Source: UBA6055 sp965214085
GTDB taxonomy: Bacteria > Chloroflexota > Anaerolineae > Aggregatilineales > Phototrophicaceae
Direction: 5' to 3'
Assembly (NCBI GenBank): GCA_965214085.1
Contig: OZ243937.1
Coordinates: 62,001-126,000, forward strand
Length of the DNA stretch: 64,000 bases
This document shows positions 53,379 to 61,945 of this stretch, piece by piece; the stretch's first letter is position 1, and each line of letters begins with the position of its first letter. A program made the position numbers and the translations under genes. Below the pieces are notes generated by a model. The model did not search any database, was not told where the DNA came from, and saw only the letters and a list, made by a program, of their open reading frames with translations.

Positions 53379-54229
53379 TGCTTTGCCATCTCCTTGCGCC
53401 GCAGCGATTCCTGAATCTCAAATATGGAGCCTGCGTTTTCCGGCTTGGGCAGGGGGATGATGACCGGCGCGACATCCACCCGCGGGCGCATACTGGGCTC
53501 GCCGCGCAAGATTGAGGCGCAGTAGTCGTCAAATGAAGCGCCCAGCAGCGGCCAGGAATCGAGCGAGCAGTATTCGAAGAGCAGCAGGCGCCGCGGCTTG
53601 GCCGAGTGGTTGGGCGTGGACGCGTGCAGGGTGCGGGCATGGTGGATGGTGATGCCGCCGGCTCTGACCAGGCACTTGGCTGTTTCGACCGGCTCGAAGT
53701 CCGGATCGCTCACCGCGCCGACGAAGACGCCGCTTTCGTGGTGGCTGTACAACTCGCCTTTGTGCGAGCCCGGTACCATCAGCATGCAGCCGTTTTCTTC
53801 GGTCATATCATCAATGCAGACGCCGACCGCCAGCACATCGTCGTTGGTATGCGGATAGAAGGCCCAATCCTGATGCCATTCCACCGCGCTGCCGTGGTCG
53901 GGTTCTTTCATATTCAGCTTGGTATTCTGCCGCCGCAGGCCGGGGCCGATCAGCTGCTCGACGCGATCCAGAATGCCTGGGTGTCGCAAGGTCTGGTCGT
54001 AGACTTCGTGCTGCTCGATGGGGTTCTTGATGCGGCGCAGGCGCGGGCGTTCCGCGCTGTGATCCGCCTCGAGATCGTAGACGTCGTTGTGCTGGCTGAT
54101 AGCTCGCGAGCGCTCGACGAAATCGTCGGTCACGCGCTGCAAGTCCGACAGTTCGTCCGCGCTCAGCACATCCTCAACGACCAGATAGCCGTGGTCATGA
54201 TAAAAGTCAATTTGTTCCTGGCTAAGCAT
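53375..54229 (-). CDS. Phytanoyl-CoA dioxygenase (PhyH) family protein
   Basis: A 284-residue Fe(II)/2-oxoglutarate-dependent oxygenase. The facial triad is visible: His and Asp in VEWHQDWAFYPHT near residue 115 and the distal His in ITIHHARTLHASTPN near 196. An Arg for 2-oxoglutarate (KPRRLLLF) follows. The first helices (LSQEQIDFYHDHGYLVVEDVLSADEL) are the usual family start; GGAG nine bases before the ATG at 54229 supports it over 54244. It is followed by LtrA with a four-base overlap. The substrate is not predictable; bacterial homologues hydroxylate small lipids or alkaloid-like molecules. Confidence 0.88.
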   Translation of the reverse strand: MLSQEQIDFYHDHGYLVVEDVLSADELSDLQRVTDDFVERSRAISQHNDVYDLEADHSAERPRLRRIKNPIEQHEVYDQTLRHPGILDRVEQLIGPGLRRQNTKLNMKEPDHGSAVEWHQDWAFYPHTNDDVLAVGVCIDDMTEENGCMLMVPGSHKGELYSHHESGVFVGAVSDPDFEPVETAKCLVRAGGITIHHARTLHASTPNHSAKPRRLLLFEYCSLDSWPLLGASFDDYCASILRGEPSMRPRVDVAPVIIPLPKPENAGSIFEIQESLRRKEMAKQ

Positions 54230-54332
54230 GTCATAAGACTCCACAGTTCATCATTGAGCGAAGTATGGAACATCGGCGCGCGGCTGTCAACGGAGTGGGC
54301 GCGTTAGTTCTATACGACGCGCCACTGCACTA

Positions 54333-54354
54333 GATATCGTCTTATTGCTATAAT
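54333..54354 (+). promoter_or_regulatory. Methylase promoter with GATATC in the spacer
   Basis: TATAAT at 54349-54354 is a perfect -10 box; a start near 54361 leaves a leader of about 29 bases before the methylase ATG at 54390. GATATC, the expected recognition site of the system, lies at 54333-54338 between the -10 and a weak -35 (CTGCAC, 54325-54330). Methylation or binding there could tune expression of the system. Confidence 0.5.
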
Positions 54355-54389
54355 TGAATGCTTGCCAAACATCTCGGATTTTCTGTCCT

Positions 54390-55448
54390 ATGGCTGACCA
54401 GATTTCTCTATTTCCAGAGGTTGCGACCAAGTTCCCAAAAACAAGGTATCAGGGAAGCAAGGCGAAACTTACGAATTGGATCTGGGATAAGATTTCAGGC
54501 TTAGATTTCGAAACAGCTCTTGATGCTTTTGGCGGAACTGGCACGATTTCCTATCGTCTAAAACAAGAGAATAAGCGAGTAACCTACAACGATTCCCTTA
54601 AATTCAATTATTGGATTGGCCAAGCGCTCATTGAGAACTCAGTTGTTCGGTTAGAGGACGAAGATATCGACAGGATACTCAATACATACGACACCTCGTA
54701 TCCGACACTTATTGCCGATACGTTTGCGGATATCTATTTTCTCGACGAAGAAAATAGGTGGCTTGATAAGGTAATCACAAACATTCATCGTATTAAGAAC
54801 AAGTACAAGAAATCTCTAGCGTTTTTTGCTTTGGCTCAGTCCTGCATCATTAAGAGACCATACAATCTATTTCATCGAAAGAATCTCTATATTCGTACGG
54901 CAAACGTAAAACGATCGTTCGGCAACAAAGCTAGCTGGGATCGACCGTTTGAATCGTGGTTCAGACACTTCGTTGCAGAAGCGAATCAAGCAGTATTTTC
55001 CAACGGAGAAATCAATCGCGCGACTAATCACGACGTTTACAGCATGGACGGCGATTATGACCTTGTTTACCTGGACCCGCCGTATATATCCGGAAAGGGC
55101 GTCGCGGTCGATTTCCGAGACTTCTACCATTTCCTTGAGGGATTGACAAATTATGACCAATGGCTAGAGATGATTGATCTGACTTCAAAGCATAGGCGTC
55201 TCATCCGGCATCAAAACGATTGGATTGACCGACATCGGATCTACCGAGCATTTGAACGAGTGTTTGAAAGACATGCAGAAAGTATTCTCGTCGTATCGTA
55301 CAGGAGTGACGGAATACCATCCGAGTCAGAGATAATTAAACTCCTGGCTCGATTCAAGCCTGATGTTCGGATTGAACGGTTCCATAACTATCAGTATGCG
55401 CTTTCAAAGAACAAGACTTCAAACGAAATCTTGTTGATAGGCCAATAG
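54390..55448 (+). CDS. DNA adenine methyltransferase, D12 class (M.EcoRV-like)
   Basis: Adenine-N6 DNA methylase of 352 residues that would protect host sites from the partner endonuclease. The N-terminal RYQGSKAKLTNWI is the D12 start motif, FGGTGTISYRLKQ near residue 50 is the AdoMet-binding motif I, and LVYLDPPYISGKG near 230 is the catalytic motif IV (DPPY). The frame extends to 54354, but that TTG overlaps the -10 box, so ATG 54390 is chosen. The endonuclease starts three bases after its stop. About 42 % G+C by eye against about 60 % around it, which points to horizontal transfer. Confidence 0.92.
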   Translation: MADQISLFPEVATKFPKTRYQGSKAKLTNWIWDKISGLDFETALDAFGGTGTISYRLKQENKRVTYNDSLKFNYWIGQALIENSVVRLEDEDIDRILNTYDTSYPTLIADTFADIYFLDEENRWLDKVITNIHRIKNKYKKSLAFFALAQSCIIKRPYNLFHRKNLYIRTANVKRSFGNKASWDRPFESWFRHFVAEANQAVFSNGEINRATNHDVYSMDGDYDLVYLDPPYISGKGVAVDFRDFYHFLEGLTNYDQWLEMIDLTSKHRRLIRHQNDWIDRHRIYRAFERVFERHAESILVVSYRSDGIPSESEIIKLLARFKPDVRIERFHNYQYALSKNKTSNEILLIGQ

Positions 55449-55451
55449 CTG

Positions 55452-56222
55452 ATGACAGATTTTGAACGTCAGATGCGTGAATACATGCCTGATTTTAAGG
55501 CTACGTTGTCTGACGATATCGGTGATTGGATCGTTAAGGGATTTATTGATACCTATCACAATGTCTACACTATTTCAGTTGACACTAAAGTTGTTTCCAA
55601 ACTGATAGAGATAATGCTGTTTCCAATCTTTACAGATTTTGCGCGACGACACAGTTATGAGCTTCATTTAGCAGAACATCAGAATTACTATCCTGACATT
55701 ACATTTATCAGTCGCGACGGGGAAAAGATAGCTTTAGATCTGAAATCGACGTATCGAGTCAGCGCGACACGCGTTAGCGGTTTCACACTAGGGGCATTTA
55801 CAGGATATTTTCGCAAACGGAGTTCTACGAAGAATATTTCATTCCCTTATGGAGAATACTGCTATCACTACGTGCTAGGAATCATCTATTCACGCAGCGA
55901 TTCGCCAATTGACGAAAGAAAAGTGTTTAAGCTCGAACAACTAAGGAATATTCAGTCAGTCGCTTACAATTTTGAGTTTCTGCTGCAGGAGAAATGGCGA
56001 ATCGCTGCAGATAGACCTGGAAGCGGCAACACAAAAAACATCGGCTCAGCAAACAGAATCGCACACCTTGTAAACGGAAATGGCGTATTTGCTTCGCAAG
56101 GTATACAGACGTTTGACCATTATTGGATGAATTACCTTACACCAGACATGGCACAAGCAATTGACTCTGGCATGCCATATCGGAACTTAGGTGAATACCT
56201 AAATTGGCGAAGTGGACTGTGA
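55452..56222 (+). CDS. EcoRV-like type II restriction endonuclease
   Basis: A 256-residue homologue of R.EcoRV (245 residues). Blocks match along the chain: VDTKVVS (near 43), HQNYYPDITFI, EKIALDLKSTYR, FTLGAFTGYFR, TKNISFPYGEY, LLQEKWRIAADRPGSGNT, and GEYLNW at the end. The catalytic PD...D-x-K site is Pro81-Asp82 with Asp96-Leu-Lys98. The recognition loop reads GSGNTK (190-195) against GSGNTT of EcoRV, so the same site, GATATC with a blunt cut, is expected. It follows the methylase by three bases and shares its low G+C. No control (C) protein is visible. The next gene is convergent. Confidence 0.93.
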   Translation: MTDFERQMREYMPDFKATLSDDIGDWIVKGFIDTYHNVYTISVDTKVVSKLIEIMLFPIFTDFARRHSYELHLAEHQNYYPDITFISRDGEKIALDLKSTYRVSATRVSGFTLGAFTGYFRKRSSTKNISFPYGEYCYHYVLGIIYSRSDSPIDERKVFKLEQLRNIQSVAYNFEFLLQEKWRIAADRPGSGNTKNIGSANRIAHLVNGNGVFASQGIQTFDHYWMNYLTPDMAQAIDSGMPYRNLGEYLNWRSGL

Positions 56223-56243
56223 GATTGTCGTAGATATGTAGTC

Positions 56244-57323
56244 TTACCACATCCATTCCACACCGCGTTTGCGCGCTTCAATTTGCTGTCGCAGCCGCTC
56301 CATCAGGTCAACATCCATCTGCCGCAAGAGGTCGATCATATCGATTGGCACCCAATTCTCGATCAGATAGTCGCCCTCGCGCTTCCACCAATCGAAGTCG
56401 CGCAGGGTCAGCAGTTTGCCGCTGGCGGGGACGCCAACGTAGTCGCCGTTGTGTCGTGAATAGGCGGTATCCCAAATGCCGCCGGCGCAGTATAAGCCTT
56501 CGCCGATGCGGCCCATGCGCCGGCCGCTGCCCTCGCGGCTGATATTGCGATCGCCGAAGCCTTCCAGCCAGGGGCGCTGATGAAAATCTTCGTATTCTTC
56601 TTTGCTGAAGCAAGCGCCGATGCCGCTGGGGCCATACCACTTCATGTCCTGATGCCAGTATTTTTCCTGCTCCATCGAGCGCAAGTCGGCGCCGTCGCGG
56701 CTACGCAGATAACGGCGCATGCCCTTGCCCATGGCTTGAACCAGCTGAATGCTCTTGCGTGATTCCAGCGGGTCTTGTTCGGTGAGCAAGATGCCGTCCT
56801 GTGCCAGCGGCGCCGGGATCTTGCCACCCTCAGCGCCCGGCGCCGGCGGCAACACTTGATAACCCGCTTGCCGCATGACCGCCAGGATATCCAGCTGCAG
56901 GTAAGTTTCGGCGACCTTGCCCTCGCGCAGTACATAAAAGACGCCGAAAAAGATATTGGTCTTTCTGTTGGACGCCGGGATGCCAAGCCAGTCCTCGACG
57001 AAGGTACCGGTCAGATAACCGCAGCCGCTGACCCATTCTTCGCCGCCGACCGTAGTGTAAAGGTGCGAGCTTTCGTCGATGCCGCCCATGAAGACATAAG
57101 GCGCGCGCTTGAGATCAGGAAATGAATGCAGCAGCGGCAGCCAGAAATCAGCGATGACGGCGTCGACGCCCAGGATCTGGTCGATGGGCGCGGAGACATT
57201 CCAGTTGACGTCCTCGTGCAGCGCCGCGCGCAGCAGGTCAGGGACTTGATCGCGGGTGGCGTAGTTCAGCCGCTGCCACAGATCCCAGACCGCTTCTTTG
57301 TTAGCTTGATTGAGTTGGTTCAT
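56244..57323 (-). CDS. SnoaL-like protein with two NTF2-fold domains
   Basis: A 359-residue protein built of two SnoaL/NTF2-like domains (about residues 8-150 and 190-340), each with the helix-rich start and the VxxFWxPLLxSFPDLKR-type segment seen in polyketide-cyclase-like proteins. Such folds serve as isomerases, dehydratases or binding proteins. The start forms an ATGA overlap with the stop of the dehydratase gene, so it is translationally coupled to it. This suggests a helper or a side reaction in aldonate breakdown. The substrate cannot be named. It converges on the restriction gene with 21 bases between. Confidence 0.75.
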   Translation of the reverse strand: MNQLNQANKEAVWDLWQRLNYATRDQVPDLLRAALHEDVNWNVSAPIDQILGVDAVIADFWLPLLHSFPDLKRAPYVFMGGIDESSHLYTTVGGEEWVSGCGYLTGTFVEDWLGIPASNRKTNIFFGVFYVLREGKVAETYLQLDILAVMRQAGYQVLPPAPGAEGGKIPAPLAQDGILLTEQDPLESRKSIQLVQAMGKGMRRYLRSRDGADLRSMEQEKYWHQDMKWYGPSGIGACFSKEEYEDFHQRPWLEGFGDRNISREGSGRRMGRIGEGLYCAGGIWDTAYSRHNGDYVGVPASGKLLTLRDFDWWKREGDYLIENWVPIDMIDLLRQMDVDLMERLRQQIEARKRGVEWMW

Positions 57324-59317
57324 GCGTCTGCCCCGTTCTCCGCCTGCCGTTCTGCGACAACTTCAAGCCCCGCTTGCAGCGCTTCCGTGATTTTGTCCAC
57401 GTCATAGACGCTGCCCGCCCAGACGCCGCCGCTGGCAGCTTGCAGCGCCGCCCACAAGCGCGTATCGGCCGGCAGATCCGGGTGCGGATTTAAGTCCGGA
57501 TGCGGCTCGCGCGCATCAAGCAGCGCTTGCGCTTCGTCTGAAGTAATCTCGCCCGCAGCCGTGCCTACCAGATTCACCGAGCCGCTCAAGCTGACCCGGT
57601 CGATTTCGATCTCGATCAGGTCGCCATCGCGCAGCTTGCCGATGGGCCCGTCGGCCAGCGCTTCCGGCCCTATATGGCCGATGCAAGCGCCGGTCGATAC
57701 GCCGGAGAAACGCGCGTCGGTGAGGATCGGAACTTGCTTGCCCCAGGGGATAAACTTGAGCGCGGACGTCAGTTGGTAGGTCTCTTCCATGCCGGTGCCC
57801 ATCGGTCCGACGCCGGCCAGCACCAGCACATTGCCCGCTTCGATCTTCTCGCCCGCCAAGCCTTTGAGCGCGCGTATGGCGGCGCGTTCCGAGGTGAAGA
57901 CCCGGGCCGCCCCGCGGTGCCGATAGACGCCGTCCGCGCCGACCACCGAGGGGTCGATGGCGGTGGCTTTGATGACCGAGCCTTCGGGCGCGACATTGCC
58001 GATTGGGAAGACGACCGTGCTGGTCAGACCGCGGGCGCGCGCTTGATCGGGCGACATGATGACGTCGTCGGGGTCGATGCCGTCGCTTTCGCGCAGGCGC
58101 TCGCGAGCCAGACGGCGCCGATCGCTGTCCTCCCACCAATCCAGCACGGCATCCAGGGTGTCGCCGGTCACCGTCAGCGCATCGGTATTGAGTAAGCCGC
58201 GCGCGCGAAGATGCAGCATGACTTCGGGCACGCCGCCGGCCATATACACCTGCACGGTGGGGTGGTTGCGCGGACCGTTGGGCAGGGCGTCGACCAGGCG
58301 CGAAGTGCTGCGGTTGATGCGAATCCAGTCAGCGACCGACGGCTGTTTCAGTCCGGCGGCATGGGCGATGGCGGGGATATGCAGCAGCAAATTGGTCGAG
58401 CCGCCGAAAGCTGAATGCACCAGCATGGCGTTTTCCAGCGCGGCCGGCGTAATGATATCGGCTAGGGTTGTCCCGACCGCTTTCAAGTGCAGCAGAGCCA
58501 GCGCCGAGCGGTGGGCGTTATCCAGCCAGACCGCCTCGCCCGAGGGCGCCAGCGCGCTGTGCGGCAGGCTCATGCCCAGCGCTTCCGCCACTACTTGCGA
58601 GGTGGCCGCCGTGCCCAGGAATTGGCAGCCGCCGCCTGAAGAGCCGCAAGCCTTGCAGCCCATTTCCGCAGCGTAATCCAGGCTGATCAGGCCGTGGGCG
58701 AAGCGCGCTCCGATAGTCTGCACGGTGCCGGCGTCTTCCGCGCCTTCCGCTGGCAGGGTCACGCCGCCGGGCACGATGATGCCGGGCAAATCTCCGCAGC
58801 CAGCCAGCGCAATCATGGCGGCGGGCAGCCCCTTGTCGCAGGTGGCGACGCCCATGACGCCATCGCGCGTCGGCAGGGAGCGAATCATGCGCCGCATGAC
58901 CAGGGCGGCATCGTTGCGATACGCCAGGCTGTCCATCATGCCGGATGTGCCCTGGGAGCGGCCGTCACAGGGATCGGAGCAGTAGATCGCGAAGGGGATG
59001 GCGTCCTGGGCGCGGATCGTTTCCGCCGCTTCCTTGACCAGCAGGCTGATCTCCCAATGCCCGGTATGATAACCCAGCGCCACCGGGCTGCCGTCTTCGG
59101 CGCGCAAGCCGCCTTTGGTGCTGACGATGATGTATTGCTCGCGATTGACTTCTTCCGGATGCCAGCCCATGGCCACATTCTGCGTCATGGCGAACAGGTT
59201 GCCGCTGGCTTCATTGAGCAGCATATCCTCGTCCAAGGGCAACTTGCCCTCCCGGCCTTGACCGCGCGTTCGGGTAGTTGACAGCAGCTCCGCGCCGCCG
59301 TAGATTTCGCTTTGCAT
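57320..59317 (-). CDS. IlvD/EDD-family aldonate dehydratase (YjhG/YagF type, probable D-xylonate dehydratase)
   Basis: A 665-residue iron-sulfur dehydratase, the length of E. coli YjhG (655), which turns D-xylonate into 2-keto-3-deoxyxylonate. Cluster and metal-site motifs are YCSDPCDGRSQGTSGM near residue 105, VATCDKGLPAAM near 150, and CKACGSSGGGCQFLGTAATSQVVAEALGMSLP near 220. The N-terminal GGAELLSTTRTRGQGREGKLPLD is shared with YjhG/YagF. ATG 59317 has AGGAG seven bases upstream; the longer frame runs into repeat-like DNA. With the KdaD-like protein at 62959 and the semialdehyde dehydrogenase at 36579 it fits an oxidative pentose pathway. L-arabonate is an alternative substrate. Confidence 0.88.
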   Translation of the reverse strand: MQSEIYGGAELLSTTRTRGQGREGKLPLDEDMLLNEASGNLFAMTQNVAMGWHPEEVNREQYIIVSTKGGLRAEDGSPVALGYHTGHWEISLLVKEAAETIRAQDAIPFAIYCSDPCDGRSQGTSGMMDSLAYRNDAALVMRRMIRSLPTRDGVMGVATCDKGLPAAMIALAGCGDLPGIIVPGGVTLPAEGAEDAGTVQTIGARFAHGLISLDYAAEMGCKACGSSGGGCQFLGTAATSQVVAEALGMSLPHSALAPSGEAVWLDNAHRSALALLHLKAVGTTLADIITPAALENAMLVHSAFGGSTNLLLHIPAIAHAAGLKQPSVADWIRINRSTSRLVDALPNGPRNHPTVQVYMAGGVPEVMLHLRARGLLNTDALTVTGDTLDAVLDWWEDSDRRRLARERLRESDGIDPDDVIMSPDQARARGLTSTVVFPIGNVAPEGSVIKATAIDPSVVGADGVYRHRGAARVFTSERAAIRALKGLAGEKIEAGNVLVLAGVGPMGTGMEETYQLTSALKFIPWGKQVPILTDARFSGVSTGACIGHIGPEALADGPIGKLRDGDLIEIEIDRVSLSGSVNLVGTAAGEITSDEAQALLDAREPHPDLNPHPDLPADTRLWAALQAASGGVWAGSVYDVDKITEALQAGLEVVAERQAENGADA

Positions 59318-59480
59318 GGATGGTCTCCTGCTTATTTCACCACAGAGGCACGGAGCATGTTTTTCACCACAAAGACACAAAGGCACAAAGGTCAGCAAGT
59401 TATTACGCTAAACTGTTTGGGTGCCCCTTCTTCATCTGGTTCTCTGTGCCCTCTGTGTCTCTGTGGTTAGAATACGTGAA
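59318..59480. repeat. CTCTGTG-type dispersed repeats
   Basis: TTTCACCACAGAGGCACGG (59335-59353) and TTTTTCACCACAAAGACACA (59361-59380) lie in one orientation. TCTCTGTGCCCTCTGTGTCT (59442-59461) with CTGTGGTTAG lies in the other. Together they form a loose inverted structure in the gap before the SDR. Confidence 0.6.
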
Positions 59481-59505
59481 CTGTATCCTTCAGAGCGAGT
59501 AGATT

Positions 59506-60306
59506 ATGACACAGATGCGATTCTCAAACCAAACCGTCATCGTTACTGGCGCCGGCGAGGGCATCGGTTACGAAGTGGCGCGTCAGTTCTGCGCGGAAGG
59601 CGCCAATGTGCTGCTGAACGATATTCTGCCGGATCGCGCCCGAGAGGCGGCCGACGCCATCGCTGCCGAAACCGGCGCTAGCTGCCTAGCCATCCCGGGC
59701 GATGTCGCCGATGTCGATACCGTGCGCGGTTTTGTCGCCGAGGCGGTCGCAGGTTTCGGCAAGCTGGATGTCTGCGTTTGCAATGCCGGCTTGACCTCCT
59801 GGGGCGACTTTTACGAGTACGAGCCGGCGGACTTTGAGCGCGTCGTCAATGTCAATTTGCGCGGCAGCTACTTCCTGGCGCAGGCGGCGGCGCGGCAATT
59901 TCGCGATCAGGGCGGGGGCGGGCGCATCGTGCTGATGTCATCCGTGACCGGGCATCAAGCCGTGCCATACCTCAGCGCTTACGGCATGACCAAAGCGGCT
60001 CTGGAGATGATGGCGCGCAATCTGGTGCTGGAGTTGAGCCCGCATGGCATCACCATCAACTGCGTCGCGCCCGGCGCGGTCATCACGCCGCGCAACTTGA
60101 ATGACGACCCGGACTACGAAAAGACCTGGGCGGAGCTGACGCCGCTGCGCCAGGCGATCCAGCCCGCTGACATCGCCAATGCCGCGCTGTTCCTGGCCTC
60201 GCCCGCCTCGGCGCGGATTACCGGGCAGACGATCGTGGTCGATGCCGGCTGGACCAGCACCAGCCCCATCCCCGACATGGACTACGGGAAGGACTATGAG
60301 AATTAG
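59506..60306 (+). CDS. SDR-family dehydrogenase
   Basis: A 266-residue classical short-chain dehydrogenase. The cofactor loop is VTGAGEGIGYEVAR near residue 12, NAGLTSW near 90, catalytic Ser in VLMSSVTGH near 142, and Tyr/Lys in YLSAYGMTKAAL near 158-162. GAVITPRN and the end SARITGQTIVVDAGW are usual. It lies opposite the xylonate-type dehydratase and in front of a Gfo/Idh/MocA gene; oxidation of a pentose or of a keto-deoxy acid is a plausible role by context. Cofactor preference is likely NAD, as an acidic residue (LLND) follows the second strand. Confidence 0.85.
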   Translation: MTQMRFSNQTVIVTGAGEGIGYEVARQFCAEGANVLLNDILPDRAREAADAIAAETGASCLAIPGDVADVDTVRGFVAEAVAGFGKLDVCVCNAGLTSWGDFYEYEPADFERVVNVNLRGSYFLAQAAARQFRDQGGGGRIVLMSSVTGHQAVPYLSAYGMTKAALEMMARNLVLELSPHGITINCVAPGAVITPRNLNDDPDYEKTWAELTPLRQAIQPADIANAALFLASPASARITGQTIVVDAGWTSTSPIPDMDYGKDYEN

Positions 60307-60340
60307 TTGATTGCTGCGGGGATGTGAGGAGGCTGCGAAA

Positions 60341-60718
60341 TTAGTCGGCGGCAATGGCTTCAGATTGAGGCGCGGCGTCGTGTTCCGCTTGCTTGCGCCG
60401 GCGGCCGCGCAGGATGTCGTAGCCCAGCCAGCCCAAGCCCAGCAGCGCCAGGCCCGCGCCGCCGGCAATCATCATATTGTGCTGCTCGGCGACCAAACGC
60501 CGCCGCTCGATATCGGCCGCCATCAAGCCGTGCGCTTCGGTCTTGCTTTCCAGCTCGACTTCGCCGCCTTCCTGGTGAATCTGCGTCGCCGGATTCGCCG
60601 CCAGTTGATTCGACAAATCCAAATAGCGCAGACCGCCGTAAGCCGCCAGCAGAACGCCTACGACAATCGCCGTGAAAAGCAAGCGATCCACGATTACGGT
60701 AATCACTGCGTTTCGCAT
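60341..60718 (-). CDS. Small membrane protein, unknown
   Basis: A 125-residue protein with two helices (VDRLLFTAIVVGVLLAAYGGLRYL near residues 10-33 and MMIAGGAGLALLGLGWLGYDIL near 82-103). A polar linker of about 45 residues rich in Glu/Gln lies between them and a basic-then-acidic tail follows. The ATG at 60718 is preferred to a TTG at 60748 because GAGG stands just before it. No family recognised. It is alone on its strand between the SDR and the Gfo/Idh/MocA gene. Confidence 0.55.
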   Translation of the reverse strand: MRNAVITVIVDRLLFTAIVVGVLLAAYGGLRYLDLSNQLAANPATQIHQEGGEVELESKTEAHGLMAADIERRRLVAEQHNMMIAGGAGLALLGLGWLGYDILRGRRRKQAEHDAAPQSEAIAAD

Positions 60719-60810
60719 TTGCCTCACCTGTTCAGCCTTTATTGCCAATTGCCGCGCGACTATCTACAATAGGCGCACTCATTCGCGCAACCATTCTACG
60801 GAATAGACGC

Positions 60811-61926
60811 ATGACAAACAAGCTCGTATCGGTGGGGGTGGTCGGCGCCAGTTGGTGGGCCGATGCCATGCACCTGCCCGCGCTGGACAGCCACCCGCGG
60901 GCGCGCACGGTCGCCATCTGCGGCCGCAACCGCGCCAACGCCCAAAAGGTGGCAGATACTTGGGGCATCCCGCAGGTCTACACAGACTATGCCGAAATGA
61001 TCGACAAGGCCGATCTCGACGCCATCGTCATCTCCACGCCCAATAACTCGCATTATCCCATCACCATGAAAGCCCTTGAACGGGGCTTGCACGTGCTCTG
61101 TGAGAAACCCATCGCCATGACTTACGCGCAAGCCCGGGAAATGGCGCAGAAGGCGGAGGCAAAACAGCTCAAGACTCTGGTGCCCTTCACCTACCGCTAT
61201 ATGCCCACGGCGCGTTATCTCAAGGAGCTCATCGACGGCGGCTACCTGGGCGCGCCCTACCATCTCAATATGCGCTACTACACCGGCTACGCGCGGCAGG
61301 GCGATTACCGCTGGCGCTTCGACCGTAATATCGCCGGCGCCGGCGTTGTCGGCGACTTGGGTCCACACTTTCTCTACCTCGCCGACTGGCTCTTTGGCGA
61401 AATCAGCGCCATCAGTTGCCGCCTCAGTTACCGCGTGCCGCGCCCGCCAGTGGATCCGCAAGGCAATGCTTACGAAGCGCTTGATGATTCCTGCATGCTC
61501 ACGGTGGAATTCGCCAATGGCGCTTTTGGCATGATTCATTGCACGGCGCTGTGTTACGAAGACAGCCCCTTCGGCCAGACCCACCACATGGAATTTCACG
61601 GCTCCGACGGCACGCTTTACAGCCATACCGACTGGGACAAAGTTCAGCAAGTCAAAGGCGCGCGAGTGGGGGAGGGCATGGTCCGCGAGCTGCCGATTCC
61701 CGATCATATTTGGGGCAATGCTCGCCGCGATACCGTACACAATACCTACCGCGACATATTCCGCAACGAGGATTTCATGATTCGCGGCTTCATCAATGGC
61801 ATCATCAACGACAGCCCGCTCTCGCCGGATTTCCATGATGGCGCGCGCATGCAGCGGCTTATCAGCGCCGCGGCGCAGAGCCACGAAACGGGCCGGCGCG
61901 TGGAAGTCGAGTCGATTGTCAAGTGA
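60811..61926 (+). CDS. Gfo/Idh/MocA-family oxidoreductase
   Basis: A 371-residue NAD(P)-dependent sugar dehydrogenase-like protein with Rossmann loop VGVVGASWWADAMHLPAL and AICGRNRANAQKVAD, the canonical EKPIAMT motif near residue 97 carrying the catalytic Lys, and the C-terminal sheet domain (FDRNIAGAGVVGDLGPHFLYLADWLFG, with the Asp and His used in catalysis near 177-182). It lies between SDR genes and 32 bases after the window's small membrane gene, in line with the SDR at 61946 (20-base gap). It may oxidise the imported sugar or its lactol; the specificity is not known. Confidence 0.88.
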   Translation: MTNKLVSVGVVGASWWADAMHLPALDSHPRARTVAICGRNRANAQKVADTWGIPQVYTDYAEMIDKADLDAIVISTPNNSHYPITMKALERGLHVLCEKPIAMTYAQAREMAQKAEAKQLKTLVPFTYRYMPTARYLKELIDGGYLGAPYHLNMRYYTGYARQGDYRWRFDRNIAGAGVVGDLGPHFLYLADWLFGEISAISCRLSYRVPRPPVDPQGNAYEALDDSCMLTVEFANGAFGMIHCTALCYEDSPFGQTHHMEFHGSDGTLYSHTDWDKVQQVKGARVGEGMVRELPIPDHIWGNARRDTVHNTYRDIFRNEDFMIRGFINGIINDSPLSPDFHDGARMQRLISAAAQSHETGRRVEVESIVK

Positions 61927-61945
61927 TTAGGCAAAGGAAAAGCAT

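Noticed and set aside
54354..54389. Start of the methylase at the TTG in the -10 box
   Set aside because: The codon overlaps TATAAT, so it cannot be in the transcript; ATG 54390 begins the conserved sequence.
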